Origin: Thalassobacillus cyri | Lineage (GTDB): Bacteria > Bacillota > Bacilli > Bacillales > Halobacillaceae | Assembly (NCBI RefSeq): GCF_900107755.1 | Contig: NZ_FNQR01000004.1 | Location: 248,001 to 312,000, forward strand | Reading direction: 5' to 3' | Length of the DNA: 64,000 bases | Part shown: positions 26,136 through 35,564 of the stretch, piece by piece | Numbering within the stretch: the first letter of the stretch is position 1 | Layout: each line of letters begins with the position of its first letter | The notes under the pieces: generated by a model | Told to the model about the DNA's origin: nothing | Database searches by the model: none | The model's input: the letters and a program-made list of their open reading frames with translations, nothing else | Position numbers and translations under genes: made by a program

Positions 26136-27065
26136 ATGGAGATGAATAAGCAGGGAGAATGGTTGGAAATCGTAATTCCTGAAAAATGGCAAGAGGAAAC
26201 GGTCGAGTCTCTATTGAAGCATGTCTGGAAGACACCTAAAAAACTGTTACATCAGTGGCGTATGAATAAGGATGCAACGGTAAACGGAGAACTGGTTCCC
26301 TGGTCAACCTTGTTAAAGGTACAGGATCGATTTCAGGTGCGCCTATTCCAAAGAGAGGAATTTGGGGTTGTTCCAGACAAACTTGACATGCAAATAGTAT
26401 ATGAGGATGATCATCTGCTTGTGGTCAACAAACCTGCTGGTGTCGATACCCATCCGAATGAAGCCGGACAGACTGGTACGCTTGCCAATGGCGTAGCTTT
26501 TTACTTCCAGGAAAATGGGGTAGAGACTAGAGTAAGGCATATTCACCGTTTGGATAGAGAAACTTCGGGAGCTGTTCTTTTCGCTAAGCATGCTTTGGCC
26601 GGTGCAGTTTTGGACCGGCATTTAGAACAGAGAAACATCAGCCGTACGTATCTTGCCATGGTACATGGGCAGATTAAACAAGAACAGGGGATCATCGATC
26701 TGCCGATTGGAAAGGATCGTCATCATCCCAGCAGGAGACGAGTATCTCCAGGTGGTCAAAAGGCAGTGACCGAGTATCAGGTGATCAGGTTTGATAAAAA
26801 GCAACATGTCAGTGTAGTCAAGCTGAAGCTTCAAACGGGAAGGACGCATCAGATTCGTGTACATATGCACCATCAGGGTCACCCTGTAGTGGGCGATAAA
26901 CTTTACGGAAAGAAAAATGATGGGTATGCGCGACAGGTTTTGCATGCAGCGAAGATATCCTTCCTCCATCCGATAACAGAGGAAAGGATTTCAGCATCAG
27001 CAGCTTCCAGTGACCGTTTACCTGAAATTTTTCAGCAGGAACTAATTAAAATAGCTAAGATTTAA
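26136..27065 (+). CDS. RluA-family pseudouridine synthase
   Basis: A 309-residue enzyme that isomerises uridine in RNA. A short S4-like N-terminal part (about 10-75) precedes the catalytic domain, with HRLDRETSGAVLFAKHA carrying the catalytic Asp and LKLQTGRTHQIRVHMHHQGHP. It belongs to the RluC/RluD/TruC group; the target rRNA or tRNA position cannot be assigned. No strong Shine-Dalgarno is seen before ATG 26136; ATG 26142 is an alternative. Confidence 0.92.
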   Translation: MEMNKQGEWLEIVIPEKWQEETVESLLKHVWKTPKKLLHQWRMNKDATVNGELVPWSTLLKVQDRFQVRLFQREEFGVVPDKLDMQIVYEDDHLLVVNKPAGVDTHPNEAGQTGTLANGVAFYFQENGVETRVRHIHRLDRETSGAVLFAKHALAGAVLDRHLEQRNISRTYLAMVHGQIKQEQGIIDLPIGKDRHHPSRRRVSPGGQKAVTEYQVIRFDKKQHVSVVKLKLQTGRTHQIRVHMHHQGHPVVGDKLYGKKNDGYARQVLHAAKISFLHPITEERISASAASSDRLPEIFQQELIKIAKI

Positions 27066-27089
27066 TAGTAAAAAAGGAGGACTTGCATA

Positions 27090-28421
27090 ATGAAGTACGT
27101 CATCATAGGCGGGGACGCAGCAGGAATGAGCGCAGCCATGCAACTTGTCCGAAATAGTGAAAACCATGAAATTGTCACGCTTGAACAAGGCGATATTTAT
27201 TCGTACGGACAGTGCGGTTTGCCATACGCTATCAGCGGCGAGGTAGAATCAACAGACAATTTGATTGCAAGGACAGCAGAAGCTTTTCGGGAGAAATATG
27301 GAATCGATGCACGGACCAGACACGAGGTTACGCGTGTCGACTGTGAACAAAAAGTGGTCTATGGAACCAATCTGGAAACGGGTGATTCCTTCCAGGAAAA
27401 CTACGATCGTTTATTAGTAGCTACTGGTGCCAGCCCGGTGTGTCCACCGTGGGAAGGTGTGGAACTTCCAGGGGTGTTTCAGTTAAAAACAATTCCAGAT
27501 GCACATCGGATCATGGAATATATCAACAAAGAAATCACTAATGTGACGATCATCGGTGGAGGGTATATCGGGTTAGAGATGGCAGAAAGCTTTGTACAGC
27601 TTGATAAAAAAGTAAGAATTATCGAACGAGGCAGCCAGCTTGCTAAGATTTTTGATGAAGATACGGCAGCTTTTATTCATGAAGAAGCAGAAAAACAGGG
27701 CATTGCATTGAACTTAGAAGAAAATGTCGAAGGCTTTGAAGGTAAAAACAGGGTAGAAAAAGTCATTACAGATAAAGGAACTTATGATACCGAGCTTGTT
27801 CTGGTTGCTGTAGGCGTTGCTCCAAATACCTCTTTTCTTCGTGGGACGGGGATCTATTTGACATTTAAAGATGCGATCCAGGTCAATGCCTATATGGAGA
27901 CAAACATCAAGGATATTTACGCAGCTGGTGATTGTGCCACTCAATACAACCGTATCAAGAAAAAAGATGACTATATCCCGTTAGGAACCCATGCCAACAA
28001 ACAAGGGAGCATAGCCGGATTGAATATGGCTGAACGTCCAAAAGCTTTTAAAGGCGTAGTTGGTTCCTCTATTATTAAATTTTGTGATTTGACTTTGGGT
28101 AGGACTGGAATTTCCGAAACAGAAGCAGAACAAATGAACCTTCCTTATAAGAGTATCACCATAAATGCGACAGATTCAGCTGGCTATTATCCCAACCCAG
28201 AGAAGATGACGCTGAAACTTACTTATCATGAAGAAAATTTCAAAGTGCTTGGAGCGCAAATCATCGGTGGTGAGGGAGTAGATAAACGGATTGATGTACT
28301 GGCCACGGCGCTTTTTCATGAAATGACGACAGAAGAACTGCTTGACCTTGACTTGTCCTATGCTCCACCGTATAACGGTGTGTGGGATCCGATACAGCAG
28401 GCTGCTCGTAAAGCGAAATAA
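27090..28421 (+). CDS. CoA-disulfide reductase-like flavoprotein
   Basis: A 443-residue FAD/NAD(P)-dependent disulfide reductase. N-terminal FAD fold ([16 protein letters not shown]), a single redox-active Cys at about 43 in [16 protein letters not shown](P)-binding [15 protein letters not shown] (about 150-165), second FAD motif IYAAGDCA, and a dimerisation domain with conserved Tyr residues near the C terminus ([14 protein letters not shown]). The single active-site Cys is diagnostic for CoA-disulfide reductase or NADH oxidase/peroxidase types rather than two-Cys enzymes. It follows the pseudouridine synthase gene by 24 bp and may be co-transcribed. Confidence 0.85.
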   Translation: MKYVIIGGDAAGMSAAMQLVRNSENHEIVTLEQGDIYSYGQCGLPYAISGEVESTDNLIARTAEAFREKYGIDARTRHEVTRVDCEQKVVYGTNLETGDSFQENYDRLLVATGASPVCPPWEGVELPGVFQLKTIPDAHRIMEYINKEITNVTIIGGGYIGLEMAESFVQLDKKVRIIERGSQLAKIFDEDTAAFIHEEAEKQGIALNLEENVEGFEGKNRVEKVITDKGTYDTELVLVAVGVAPNTSFLRGTGIYLTFKDAIQVNAYMETNIKDIYAAGDCATQYNRIKKKDDYIPLGTHANKQGSIAGLNMAERPKAFKGVVGSSIIKFCDLTLGRTGISETEAEQMNLPYKSITINATDSAGYYPNPEKMTLKLTYHEENFKVLGAQIIGGEGVDKRIDVLATALFHEMTTEELLDLDLSYAPPYNGVWDPIQQAARKAK

Positions 28422-28424
28422 GCA

Positions 28425-28455
28425 AGCCTCAGTCGGGATGACTGAGGCTCCTATT
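28425..28455 (+). terminator. Terminator after the CoA-disulfide reductase gene
   Basis: AGCCTCAGTC (28425-28434) pairs perfectly with GACTGAGGCT (28440-28449); the tail CCTATTGTTT is a weak T-tract. Confidence 0.75.
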
Positions 28456-28500
28456 GTTTGGATTGTTAAGCGTTGTTGTTGATTGAAGAGCCTTATTCAA

Positions 28501-29026
28501 CTATAGGGCCGAATTGTGGAAGACTCAGTTTCAAGGTAATTTAGGTCCGTTACCGAGACAGGGGAAAGGGTGGCTGGGAAACGATTCGCTTTCCTGTGGG
28601 GGAGCTGGCAAGCCTCCTCGGTCGTTTCACGACCTGTGGGGTCTCGTCTAGCCCCTTCTCCCACGGGAGTCTCACCGTTTCCCCCGCCACCTTATCCATA
28701 TTTTGACGAACGAACCCTACGTAGTAGATATCTTCCACATTTACGGCATGAAAAGGCCCCAGGAAATAAGCTCTCTTTGTAGCTGTTACGATGATTGAAT
28801 GATTCTGTATACTGATGTTTCCGTTACTCTTATAAAAGCAAGGAGGTCCGGGAAATTGCGAGACTCCAATGGGAGGATAGGAGATGGTGAGATCCCGCAA
28901 GGCGGAGCCTGAAGATGCTCACCGTACGCCCATGGAAAGCGAGTGATTTCCCGGACCTCCAAACGCTCATCAACATAACGGAAACATTTTCTCTCGAAAC
29001 TGAGTCTTCAACTAAAGGGAGCTTTA
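28501..29026 (+). repeat. Dispersed mosaic cruciform repeat, copy B (two intact units)
   Basis: The cleanest copy; it fills the gap between the reductase and dehalogenase genes and holds no gene. It runs from CTATAGGGCCGAATTG to AACTAAAGGGAGCTTT. Unit 1 (28569-28691) has outer arms GGTGGC-T-GGGAAACG and CGTTTCCC-CC-GCCACC and apical stem GGTCG/CGACC. Unit 2 (28842-28960) has perfect 15-bp outer arms GGAGGTCCGGGAAAT / ATTTCCCGGACCTCC, an inner GGTGAG/CTCACC stem and apical AGGC/GCCT. Both units contain a shared GGGAAA...GACTC/GAGTC...TTTCCC core in the other copies. Confidence 0.88.
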
Positions 29027-29059
29027 CTTGAAAATCAACACTAAGATTTAAAAGAACCT

Positions 29060-29707
29060 TTATTTTAGGTCATTCAGGTTATCAAAAATATGATCTGGTT
29101 CGACATCCAGTGATGGCCACTGGATTTTTTGCCGATTGACCCAGGCAGTCGTGAAGCCGTAACTTTTAGCACCTGCGATATCCCAAGGGTTGCTCGATAA
29201 GAATAAAATATTTTCCGGGTCAGCTATTTTTAGTTGTTTTTGAGCATAGGCATAAGCTGCTGGTGCCGGTTTGTAAACTTTTGGCTCATCTGCGCTCAAC
29301 ACCCTGAATGTATGCTCGAGCTGATTATTTTCTAATAATGGCTGGAGCATAGATGGGGTGCCGTTTGAGAAAATAGTCAAGGAGTTATCTGGTAAATGAT
29401 CCTTGACGTTGTCAACCTCTTCATATGGTTGTAAATGCAGGTAGGCATCCATCAATTTCTCTATATCCCCAGAATGAAAATCAGCCTGGTTGATTTGCAG
29501 TGCATCCTTCAGCGCGTTTTGGGTAATTTGGTCAAAAGGCAGATAGCCATCGATCAACTGTCGGATCATAAAATAATGTACCTGTCTTCTGCGCCATTCC
29601 TGGCTGATTGCATCTCCTTTATTCGGGTATTTTTCCTCCAGCTTTTCTGTGACTGAATGGACATCGAACAGGGTACCATAAGCATCAAATACATAGGAAT
29701 CAAACAT
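29060..29707 (-). CDS. Haloacid dehalogenase type II (HAD superfamily)
   Basis: A 215-residue HAD hydrolase. Motif I is FDAYGTLFDV with nucleophile Asp at about 8, motif II IFSNGTPSML, motif III Lys in KVYKPAPAAY and motif IV-like FLSSNPWDIAGAKSYG; the SSNPWD segment is typical of L-2-haloacid dehalogenases. It may remove halogen from short 2-haloacids, but many relatives have other small substrates. It stands alone on the minus strand beside repeat copy B. Confidence 0.88.
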   Translation of the reverse strand: MFDSYVFDAYGTLFDVHSVTEKLEEKYPNKGDAISQEWRRRQVHYFMIRQLIDGYLPFDQITQNALKDALQINQADFHSGDIEKLMDAYLHLQPYEEVDNVKDHLPDNSLTIFSNGTPSMLQPLLENNQLEHTFRVLSADEPKVYKPAPAAYAYAQKQLKIADPENILFLSSNPWDIAGAKSYGFTTAWVNRQKIQWPSLDVEPDHIFDNLNDLK

Positions 29708-29889
29708 GTTATAGCCTCCTTTCCATTAAATCTTCCCTATGAGCTCAGAGGTTAAAACAATTGGTTCACAAAATGTTCATGGGCTAAATATGTCTAATCG
29801 CTTCTTATATGGTAGAATATCATGATATGATTTCTATAGTTGTGTAATTTGTCATCGAGTTCACTCGACTGAAATAGAGGGATAAGCTG

Positions 29890-30777
29890 ATGCGAAAATT
29901 TTCAATTTTTACTGTCATATTTACGTTTGTCGCATTGATATTAGGCAACCTGGTCGTTGCGACAGAATCTGGTGATGCATGTGGTACGGACTGGCCGTTT
30001 TGTAACGGTTCCCTGATACCCGCGTTTACGGATTACCATGTGGTGATCGAATATTCTCATCGAATTTTCACCACGATGTTGGGGTTAGTCATTCTGATCA
30101 ATGCGGTGGGTGCTTATATTAAAAACCGCCAATCGAAAGCAGTCCGCCGATTATCAATTCTAAGCTTCGGTTTATTGATTCTACAATCAGTAATCGGGGG
30201 ATTGAATGTATTATTAGGTACACCGCCAGGTTTTTCAACCTTCGATGTCATGTTCAGTCAATTGCTGCTGCTGACCATGGTATTGTTGAGCTACAGCCTT
30301 CATGAAAGCGAGTCGCCTGTGGAGCCCCATCATAGGGAAGCTGTAGCCATGAGTTATAAAGCCTTTACGTTAGGATTTGTGTTTTATATTTTTCAAACTG
30401 TACTCGGTGCCTTTTTCAAACATAGCCGTGCCTCCAATGTAATGTTGGACCTTCCGGCTCATGAATATCTGATTAAAAGTGAAAGTATAGCCAATGTGGT
30501 CTATTCCTTGCATTGGGTAGCTACTGTCATCGTTTTTGTTGGTGCTTTATGGTTTTTGATCTACTCTATGAAATTCCGCTATCATTTACCATTGGCATGG
30601 CTATACTTCATTTTTATCCTGTTGAATGCCGCTATTGGGATAATGATAGTCGTCACCAAAAACACAGTGTTAATGTCATCGATTCATATGATCGTTTCAA
30701 CAATGACGATGGTGATCGGCGGCAGCATACTTGGAGGCTACTGGTTCAAGTTGAAAAAAAGAAAGATGAATATTTAA
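29890..30777 (+). CDS. ctaA: Heme A synthase
   Basis: A 295-residue, eight-helix membrane enzyme (COX15/CtaA) that oxidises the C8 methyl of heme O to make heme A for cytochrome aa3. The cysteine pair C31/C38 lies in GDACGTDWPFCNG, and the catalytic Glu-His pair E54/H57 in EYSHRIFTTM; further haem-ligand His residues are in the C-terminal half (SLHW, SIHM). Length fits the Bacillus family. The usual neighbour ctaB is not seen next to it in this window. Confidence 0.94.
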   Translation: MRKFSIFTVIFTFVALILGNLVVATESGDACGTDWPFCNGSLIPAFTDYHVVIEYSHRIFTTMLGLVILINAVGAYIKNRQSKAVRRLSILSFGLLILQSVIGGLNVLLGTPPGFSTFDVMFSQLLLLTMVLLSYSLHESESPVEPHHREAVAMSYKAFTLGFVFYIFQTVLGAFFKHSRASNVMLDLPAHEYLIKSESIANVVYSLHWVATVIVFVGALWFLIYSMKFRYHLPLAWLYFIFILLNAAIGIMIVVTKNTVLMSSIHMIVSTMTMVIGGSILGGYWFKLKKRKMNI

Positions 30778-30817
30778 AAGGTCTGAGTCTGCTATTAAGC
30801 AGGCTCAGACCTTTTTT
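30777..30817. terminator. Bidirectional terminator
   Basis: AAAGGTCTGAG-T-CTGC pairs with GCAG-G-CTCAGACCTTT, with six T residues after; it separates convergent ctaA and the SNF2 helicase gene. Confidence 0.93.
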
Positions 30818-30844
30818 GTATTTCTCTACTGCTGATTGCTTATT

Positions 30845-33800
30845 TTACATATCCAAAAGCTGGCGGATTTCGTCCTCTTTCAGGCTGGTAAGCATCGTTT
30901 CGCCTGGCTGGATGATTTGGTCGACGAGATCGCGTTTCTTTTGTTGGAGCTGATGGATGCGTTCTTCAATCGTACCCTCCGCAAGCATCCGGATGACTTG
31001 GACTACTTTCTTCTGGCCGATTCGGTGTGCGCGACCGGCGGCTTGTTCTTCAATTGCCGGGTTCCACCATAAATCATACAGGATCACGGTGTCGGCGCCA
31101 GTGAGGTTCAAACCGGTGCCGCCTGCTTTCAAGGAAATCAGAAAGGCATCTTTTTCTCCTTCATTGAAACGTTCGACCTGGGCGAGCCGGTCTTCCGATT
31201 TTGTGCTGCCATCCAAATAAAATGTCTCCATGCCCATCCCTTCCATTTCTTGATAAAGAATCTTCAGCATGCTGGAAAATTGCGAGAAGATAAGAATACG
31301 GTGGCAGCCTTCTTTCAATTCTGTAACTAACTCTTTCAGCTGCGTCAGTTTGCCAGAATCACCTTGGTAATTCTCTACAAATAATCCCGGGTGACAGCAA
31401 ATTTGCCTTAGTCGGGTCAAACCAGCAAGAATTTCTAATTTACCGCGCTTGAATCCTTTAGAAGCAATGGTTTCTTTAACTTCTGACTGAATTTTTTCCA
31501 GGTAGGCAAGGTAGATCTGCTTTTGTTCTGTTGTCAATTCGGAGTACTGGGTGGTTTCAATTTTATCTGGAAGCTCTGATAATACATCTTTTTTCAGTCG
31601 TCTTAAAATGAAAGGTCTGGTCATCCTCGCGATTTTTTCGGGTTTCATAGCCAGGAACTTTTTCTTATTCGTATAGAAGCCGGGCATGATCGTCCGAAAA
31701 ATCGACCATAGTTCATTTAATGAGTTTTCGATCGGTGTCCCGCTTAAGGCAAAGCGGTGAACCGCATTGATTGAGCGCGTCGCTTGAGCGGTTTTCGTCT
31801 GCTCGTTTTTGATGGCCTGGGCTTCATCCAAAATCAATGCGTGAAACTTCTTATCCGAATAGTCAGTTATGTCCTGACGCAGCAATGGATAAGAGGTGAT
31901 GATGATGTCATACTTCTCACTCCCATCGAGCAAGCTTTGCCTAGTCTCCGGATCACCGGAAACTGCCTGGACGCTCAAGTTCGGGGCAAATCGTTCGATT
32001 TCTTTTTTCCAATTATAAACGAGCGAAGCAGGTGCAACGATTAAAGCTAAGTCTGTCATTTTTCCTTCTTGCTTTTCAGAAAGCAGGAAGCTGATACTTT
32101 GTAATGTTTTTCCTAGTCCCATATCATCAGCAAGAATGCCGCCGAATCTGTAATTGGCGAGCGTTTTCATCCAACGGAACCCGGTCAGCTGGTAATCACG
32201 CATGTCTGCATTCAAATGCTCTGGTACAGAAACGTCGAAAACCGAGGGGTCACGTAAGCGGCTGATCAGAGCGTCGAAGTCGATGTTCCGTTCATCCTTT
32301 TTCGTGTGGAGAACCTCATCTACCTGCAGACTGCGGGCCTGAGCCAGTTGGACATGATTATGATCGATATCATCTACATCCAGTTCAAATTCATCTGCCA
32401 GTCGCCTGAAGCGGTCAAAGGCTGGAGAATCCAGAGCCAGTAAAGCACCCTCAGATAATTTATAATAGCGTTTCTTTTCAATGACAGCTTTCATCACTTC
32501 AGAAATATCATCAGCGGTTATCCCTTCCATGGAAAAGGCAATATCGAGCCAATTTCCTTCCTCGGACATTTCAACGGCTGGTGCGAGTTCAGTTTCAGAG
32601 TACTTCAGCATGTTATTGACTGCGCCTGATAGATAGACATCCGCCAGTTCTTTCAGTATAGGCAGCTGTTCAGCAAGGAAGAAAAATATCTCATCTTCAT
32701 CCGTCAAATGAACATGTTCCCCGTCAAATTTGAATTCACTCGCTTCAATGATATACATGATTGCATTTTCCTCAGCTGTCTTCCGCTGAATAAGAACATC
32801 ATCTTCCGGTTCAGCAGCTAAAAATGGCCGAATTAGATGCTGGCCATAATAAAAGCGCAAATCAGCGGTCAAGGCGCCATTATGGATATCGAGGTAAACT
32901 TCTGCTGTCAATGGTTCCCGTATCACAGTCTCTTGTACTGGCTGAGTGTAATAGACATTGGCTATTTTTTCTAATTCTGGCATCACTTCGGACAGGACAG
33001 GCTCCATGAATTTACGGGAAATCGTGTGATTGCCATTAGATCGATAGGGAAGCACACTCATGATATTTTCATAAATTGATTTCTGCTGTTCAGAAATTTT
33101 ATAAAAATGCCCGTTACGATAAAGCAGGCTGTAGGTCGATAAGTACACATACTGCTTTAAATCCGAGAGATGAAGCTGAAAATTTTCTTCGTCTTTTGTC
33201 ACTTGAATGGTAAGTGGAGGTAGTTCTTCATGTAACTCCCATTCTTCATAACTGGACTTCAATTCATGCAGACTGCTGTTACGTTCAGCGAGCCTGGCAA
33301 GCAGCGAATTTGCGAAAGTGGGCGGAAGGATCAATCTCCGCCTATCGACAGAGTGGTTCCAGTAAGAGTCCTTGTAAAACTGCTCCTGAATCAATATTTG
33401 CTGGAGCAGGCCGAATATCTCTTTGTCGCTTTGGGCGAGCTGGTGCTCTTCTGGACGATAGCTGAACTTGTTCGTAATGGAGCAAGGACTTTCAACAAGC
33501 ACATGGTCGATTAGCTCCTGTATGTTTTTGATGACATACAAGTAATTGCTTCCCAGTTTCATTTCCAGTCCCAACACGTTTTTTCCCATTGTCGATTGTA
33601 TGTGAAGCTGATAATGGACGGTCAATGTTTCACGCTCGCCTAAAGCGGACTGTCCTTGACTTTGATTCATAAAAGCTTCGGTCAAACGTTTAGAAAAGTG
33701 GTCTCGGTCGATTGGTAAGAACTGTGACTCATATGTTTCCGTTTTTTCATCGGTTATGCCGGACTCTTTTAACGCACGTTCCCGAATAGCCAGCAGGACA

Positions 33801-34057
33801 GCGGCTATGTGTTTACAACTGTAAAAACTGTTATAGGCTGGACATTCGCATTTTGCTTCCAAATCATCATCATTGAAAAAAAAGATCCGTACCTCGTAAT
33901 CCTCCGTTCCTGTTACAACAGCTCGCCAGGAGTTGATTGACTGATTGTGGGTGAGTCCGTGGACTTTGCCGCCAGTAAAATACCGTCTTCCTCTTGAATA
34001 AAAGGTTGATCCGGTAATCTTCTTGATATCATTCGGTTCCAATAAATATGACTGCAT
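30845..34057 (-). CDS. SNF2-family helicase with N-terminal SWIM zinc finger
   Basis: A protein of about 1070 residues. A SWIM-type zinc finger near residues 50-75 (CECPAYNSFYSCKH) is followed by an SNF2-associated region and the two RecA-like domains: motif I DDMGLGKTLQS, motif II LDEAQ (DEAQ instead of DEAH), motif III SGTPIENSLNELWS, and motif VI AAGRAHRIGQKK. Members remodel protein-DNA or RNA polymerase complexes using ATP; the specific role is unknown. The frame begins at 34081, but AGGA lies before the inner ATG at 34057 with better spacing, so 34057 is preferred. Confidence 0.9.
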   Translation of the reverse strand: MQSYLLEPNDIKKITGSTFYSRGRRYFTGGKVHGLTHNQSINSWRAVVTGTEDYEVRIFFFNDDDLEAKCECPAYNSFYSCKHIAAVLLAIRERALKESGITDEKTETYESQFLPIDRDHFSKRLTEAFMNQSQGQSALGERETLTVHYQLHIQSTMGKNVLGLEMKLGSNYLYVIKNIQELIDHVLVESPCSITNKFSYRPEEHQLAQSDKEIFGLLQQILIQEQFYKDSYWNHSVDRRRLILPPTFANSLLARLAERNSSLHELKSSYEEWELHEELPPLTIQVTKDEENFQLHLSDLKQYVYLSTYSLLYRNGHFYKISEQQKSIYENIMSVLPYRSNGNHTISRKFMEPVLSEVMPELEKIANVYYTQPVQETVIREPLTAEVYLDIHNGALTADLRFYYGQHLIRPFLAAEPEDDVLIQRKTAEENAIMYIIEASEFKFDGEHVHLTDEDEIFFFLAEQLPILKELADVYLSGAVNNMLKYSETELAPAVEMSEEGNWLDIAFSMEGITADDISEVMKAVIEKKRYYKLSEGALLALDSPAFDRFRRLADEFELDVDDIDHNHVQLAQARSLQVDEVLHTKKDERNIDFDALISRLRDPSVFDVSVPEHLNADMRDYQLTGFRWMKTLANYRFGGILADDMGLGKTLQSISFLLSEKQEGKMTDLALIVAPASLVYNWKKEIERFAPNLSVQAVSGDPETRQSLLDGSEKYDIIITSYPLLRQDITDYSDKKFHALILDEAQAIKNEQTKTAQATRSINAVHRFALSGTPIENSLNELWSIFRTIMPGFYTNKKKFLAMKPEKIARMTRPFILRRLKKDVLSELPDKIETTQYSELTTEQKQIYLAYLEKIQSEVKETIASKGFKRGKLEILAGLTRLRQICCHPGLFVENYQGDSGKLTQLKELVTELKEGCHRILIFSQFSSMLKILYQEMEGMGMETFYLDGSTKSEDRLAQVERFNEGEKDAFLISLKAGGTGLNLTGADTVILYDLWWNPAIEEQAAGRAHRIGQKKVVQVIRMLAEGTIEERIHQLQQKKRDLVDQIIQPGETMLTSLKEDEIRQLLDM

Positions 34058-34243
34058 AGTGAGCATCCTATCTAAATACATTATTTACGTTCATTATATC
34101 AGGGATGACAAATCATTTCCTTTTGTATCGATGAGAATTTGTTTCATTCTAAACAGGTGATTACTATCAATAAACAATTAGCATCATTATATACAATTCA
34201 TACACAAGTACGTCATGAAGTATACACAATTAGCCCCATTGCC

Positions 34244-34259
34244 CGTGATTCCTATCACA
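34244..34259 (+). promoter_or_regulatory. Fnr-type activator site of nirK
   Basis: CGTGA TTCCTA TCACA, one mismatch from the TGTGA-N6-TCACA consensus of Fnr in Bacillus. Its centre (34251.5) is about 41.5 bp before the start inferred from the -10 box at 34281-34286, the classical position for a class II Fnr-activated promoter. Confidence 0.75.
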
Positions 34260-34280
34260 AAGCCCAGATAGTTATGAAGA

Positions 34281-34286
34281 TAAAAT
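34281..34286 (+). promoter_or_regulatory. -10 box of nirK promoter
   Basis: TAAAAT at 34281-34286, with start site inferred near 34293. The -35 region is overlapped by the Fnr-type site, as expected for an activator-dependent promoter. The 350-bp gap also holds a leader hairpin CGAAACTT (34326-34333) / AAGTTTCG (34345-34352) of unknown role. Confidence 0.6.
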
Positions 34287-34431
34287 GAAGTTGAAAAGAC
34301 GAGGAATCCTAGAGCCGCATATTTTCGAAACTTATTGATTAAAAAAGTTTCGTTTCAGGCCTGCATCTTTCGTTGTCATCTCCTCTTCTTTTCAGATGGA
34401 GAATTTTAATCTAATAAAAGAGGTGGAAGCA

Positions 34432-35499
34432 ATGAAAAAGATGACAGTTTGGATCGGTTTCCTTTTATTGCTCGGATTGATTGTCGGTTGTGCCCAGCAA
34501 GGGGAAGGAGCTACAGGTAAGGGTGATCAAGATGCAGATGGAAAAGTGGAAGCAGCCTCAGGGGAAAAAATAGAAGCCATTGAGCCTCACCAGGGTTTAA
34601 ATCAAGACCCTATTCCATTGAAGGTAGAGCGTGTCGGTGAAAATGAGGTAAACGTCGAGATGACTGCTCAGATTACGGATATCGAGATTGAAAAAGGTTA
34701 TTTTTATAAGGCTTGGACATTCAATGGGCAGGCGCCGGGTCCGGTGGTTGTCGTGGAAGAAGGAGACATGATCAATTTCACTCTCAAGAATATGGACCCG
34801 GCTATCCCGCATAGCATGGATTTTCATGCTGTCCATACCGCTCCATCGAAAAACTTCGCAGACGTAGAACCTGATGAAACAGGGACCTTCCGTTTTCCTG
34901 CCACTAAGCCTGGCGTATTCATGTATCATTGCGGAACAAAACCTATCTTAAGCCACATCGCCAATGGAATGCATGGCACCATCATCGTCAAACCAAAGGA
35001 CGGCTATCCTAACGATGATGTTATCGATCGGGAATTTATTATGCTTCAAAATGAATGGTACAAATACAATGACCTGGAGGATTTTTCTAACGGGGAACCA
35101 AGTCAGGTTGCTTTTTCTGTAAAATCATTCGATGAAGATGGCCGTAACACCAATGGCGATACTTTCACTTTAAAGGATGAGCCACTGCTTGCTAAAGTAG
35201 GCGACCGTATCCGGATGTACATCAATAATGTTGGACCGAATGAAACAAGCTCTTTCCACGTGGTTGGTACCATTTTCGACGATGTCTATATGGACGGTAA
35301 CCCTTATAACCACTTTAAAGGATTACAAACGGTCATGCTTCCAGCCAGTGGGGGAGCAGTCGTGGAATTCACTGTAACCGAGGTAGGCAGTTATCCAATC
35401 GTAACCCATCAATTCAACCATGCTCAAAAAGGGGCTGTTGCAATACTGAAGGTGACCGAAACCGGAGAAGATGACGGGAAGGCTGTCATGAGTCACTGA
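34432..35499 (+). CDS. nirK: Copper-containing nitrite reductase, lipoprotein form
   Basis: Reduces nitrite to nitric oxide in denitrification, outside the membrane. The 355-residue protein has a lipoprotein signal (LIVGC, Cys20), so it is membrane-tethered. All copper ligands expected for NirK are present: type 1 H127, C167, H175, M180; type 2 H132, H166 and a C-terminal His in VTHQFNH; catalytic Asp130 in HSMDFH and the SSFHVVG His. The 8-residue Cys-to-His spacing (HCGTKPILSH) fits Bacillaceae NirK. The frame opens at 34396, but AGAGGTGG precedes ATG 34432. It is followed by nos accessory genes. Confidence 0.92.
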   Translation: MKKMTVWIGFLLLLGLIVGCAQQGEGATGKGDQDADGKVEAASGEKIEAIEPHQGLNQDPIPLKVERVGENEVNVEMTAQITDIEIEKGYFYKAWTFNGQAPGPVVVVEEGDMINFTLKNMDPAIPHSMDFHAVHTAPSKNFADVEPDETGTFRFPATKPGVFMYHCGTKPILSHIANGMHGTIIVKPKDGYPNDDVIDREFIMLQNEWYKYNDLEDFSNGEPSQVAFSVKSFDEDGRNTNGDTFTLKDEPLLAKVGDRIRMYINNVGPNETSSFHVVGTIFDDVYMDGNPYNHFKGLQTVMLPASGGAVVEFTVTEVGSYPIVTHQFNHAQKGAVAILKVTETGEDDGKAVMSH

Positions 35500-35564
35500 T
35501 TACGTAGGAGGGGCTATGTGTAGGCATAGCTCCTGTTTCTCTGAAGTTGAGGGAGGTGGTTAGA

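Noticed and set aside
28842-28960. Rho-independent terminator for the dehalogenase gene
   Set aside because: The perfect 15-bp arms are 119 nt apart, lack a T-tract, and recur in copy A, so they belong to the repeat unit.
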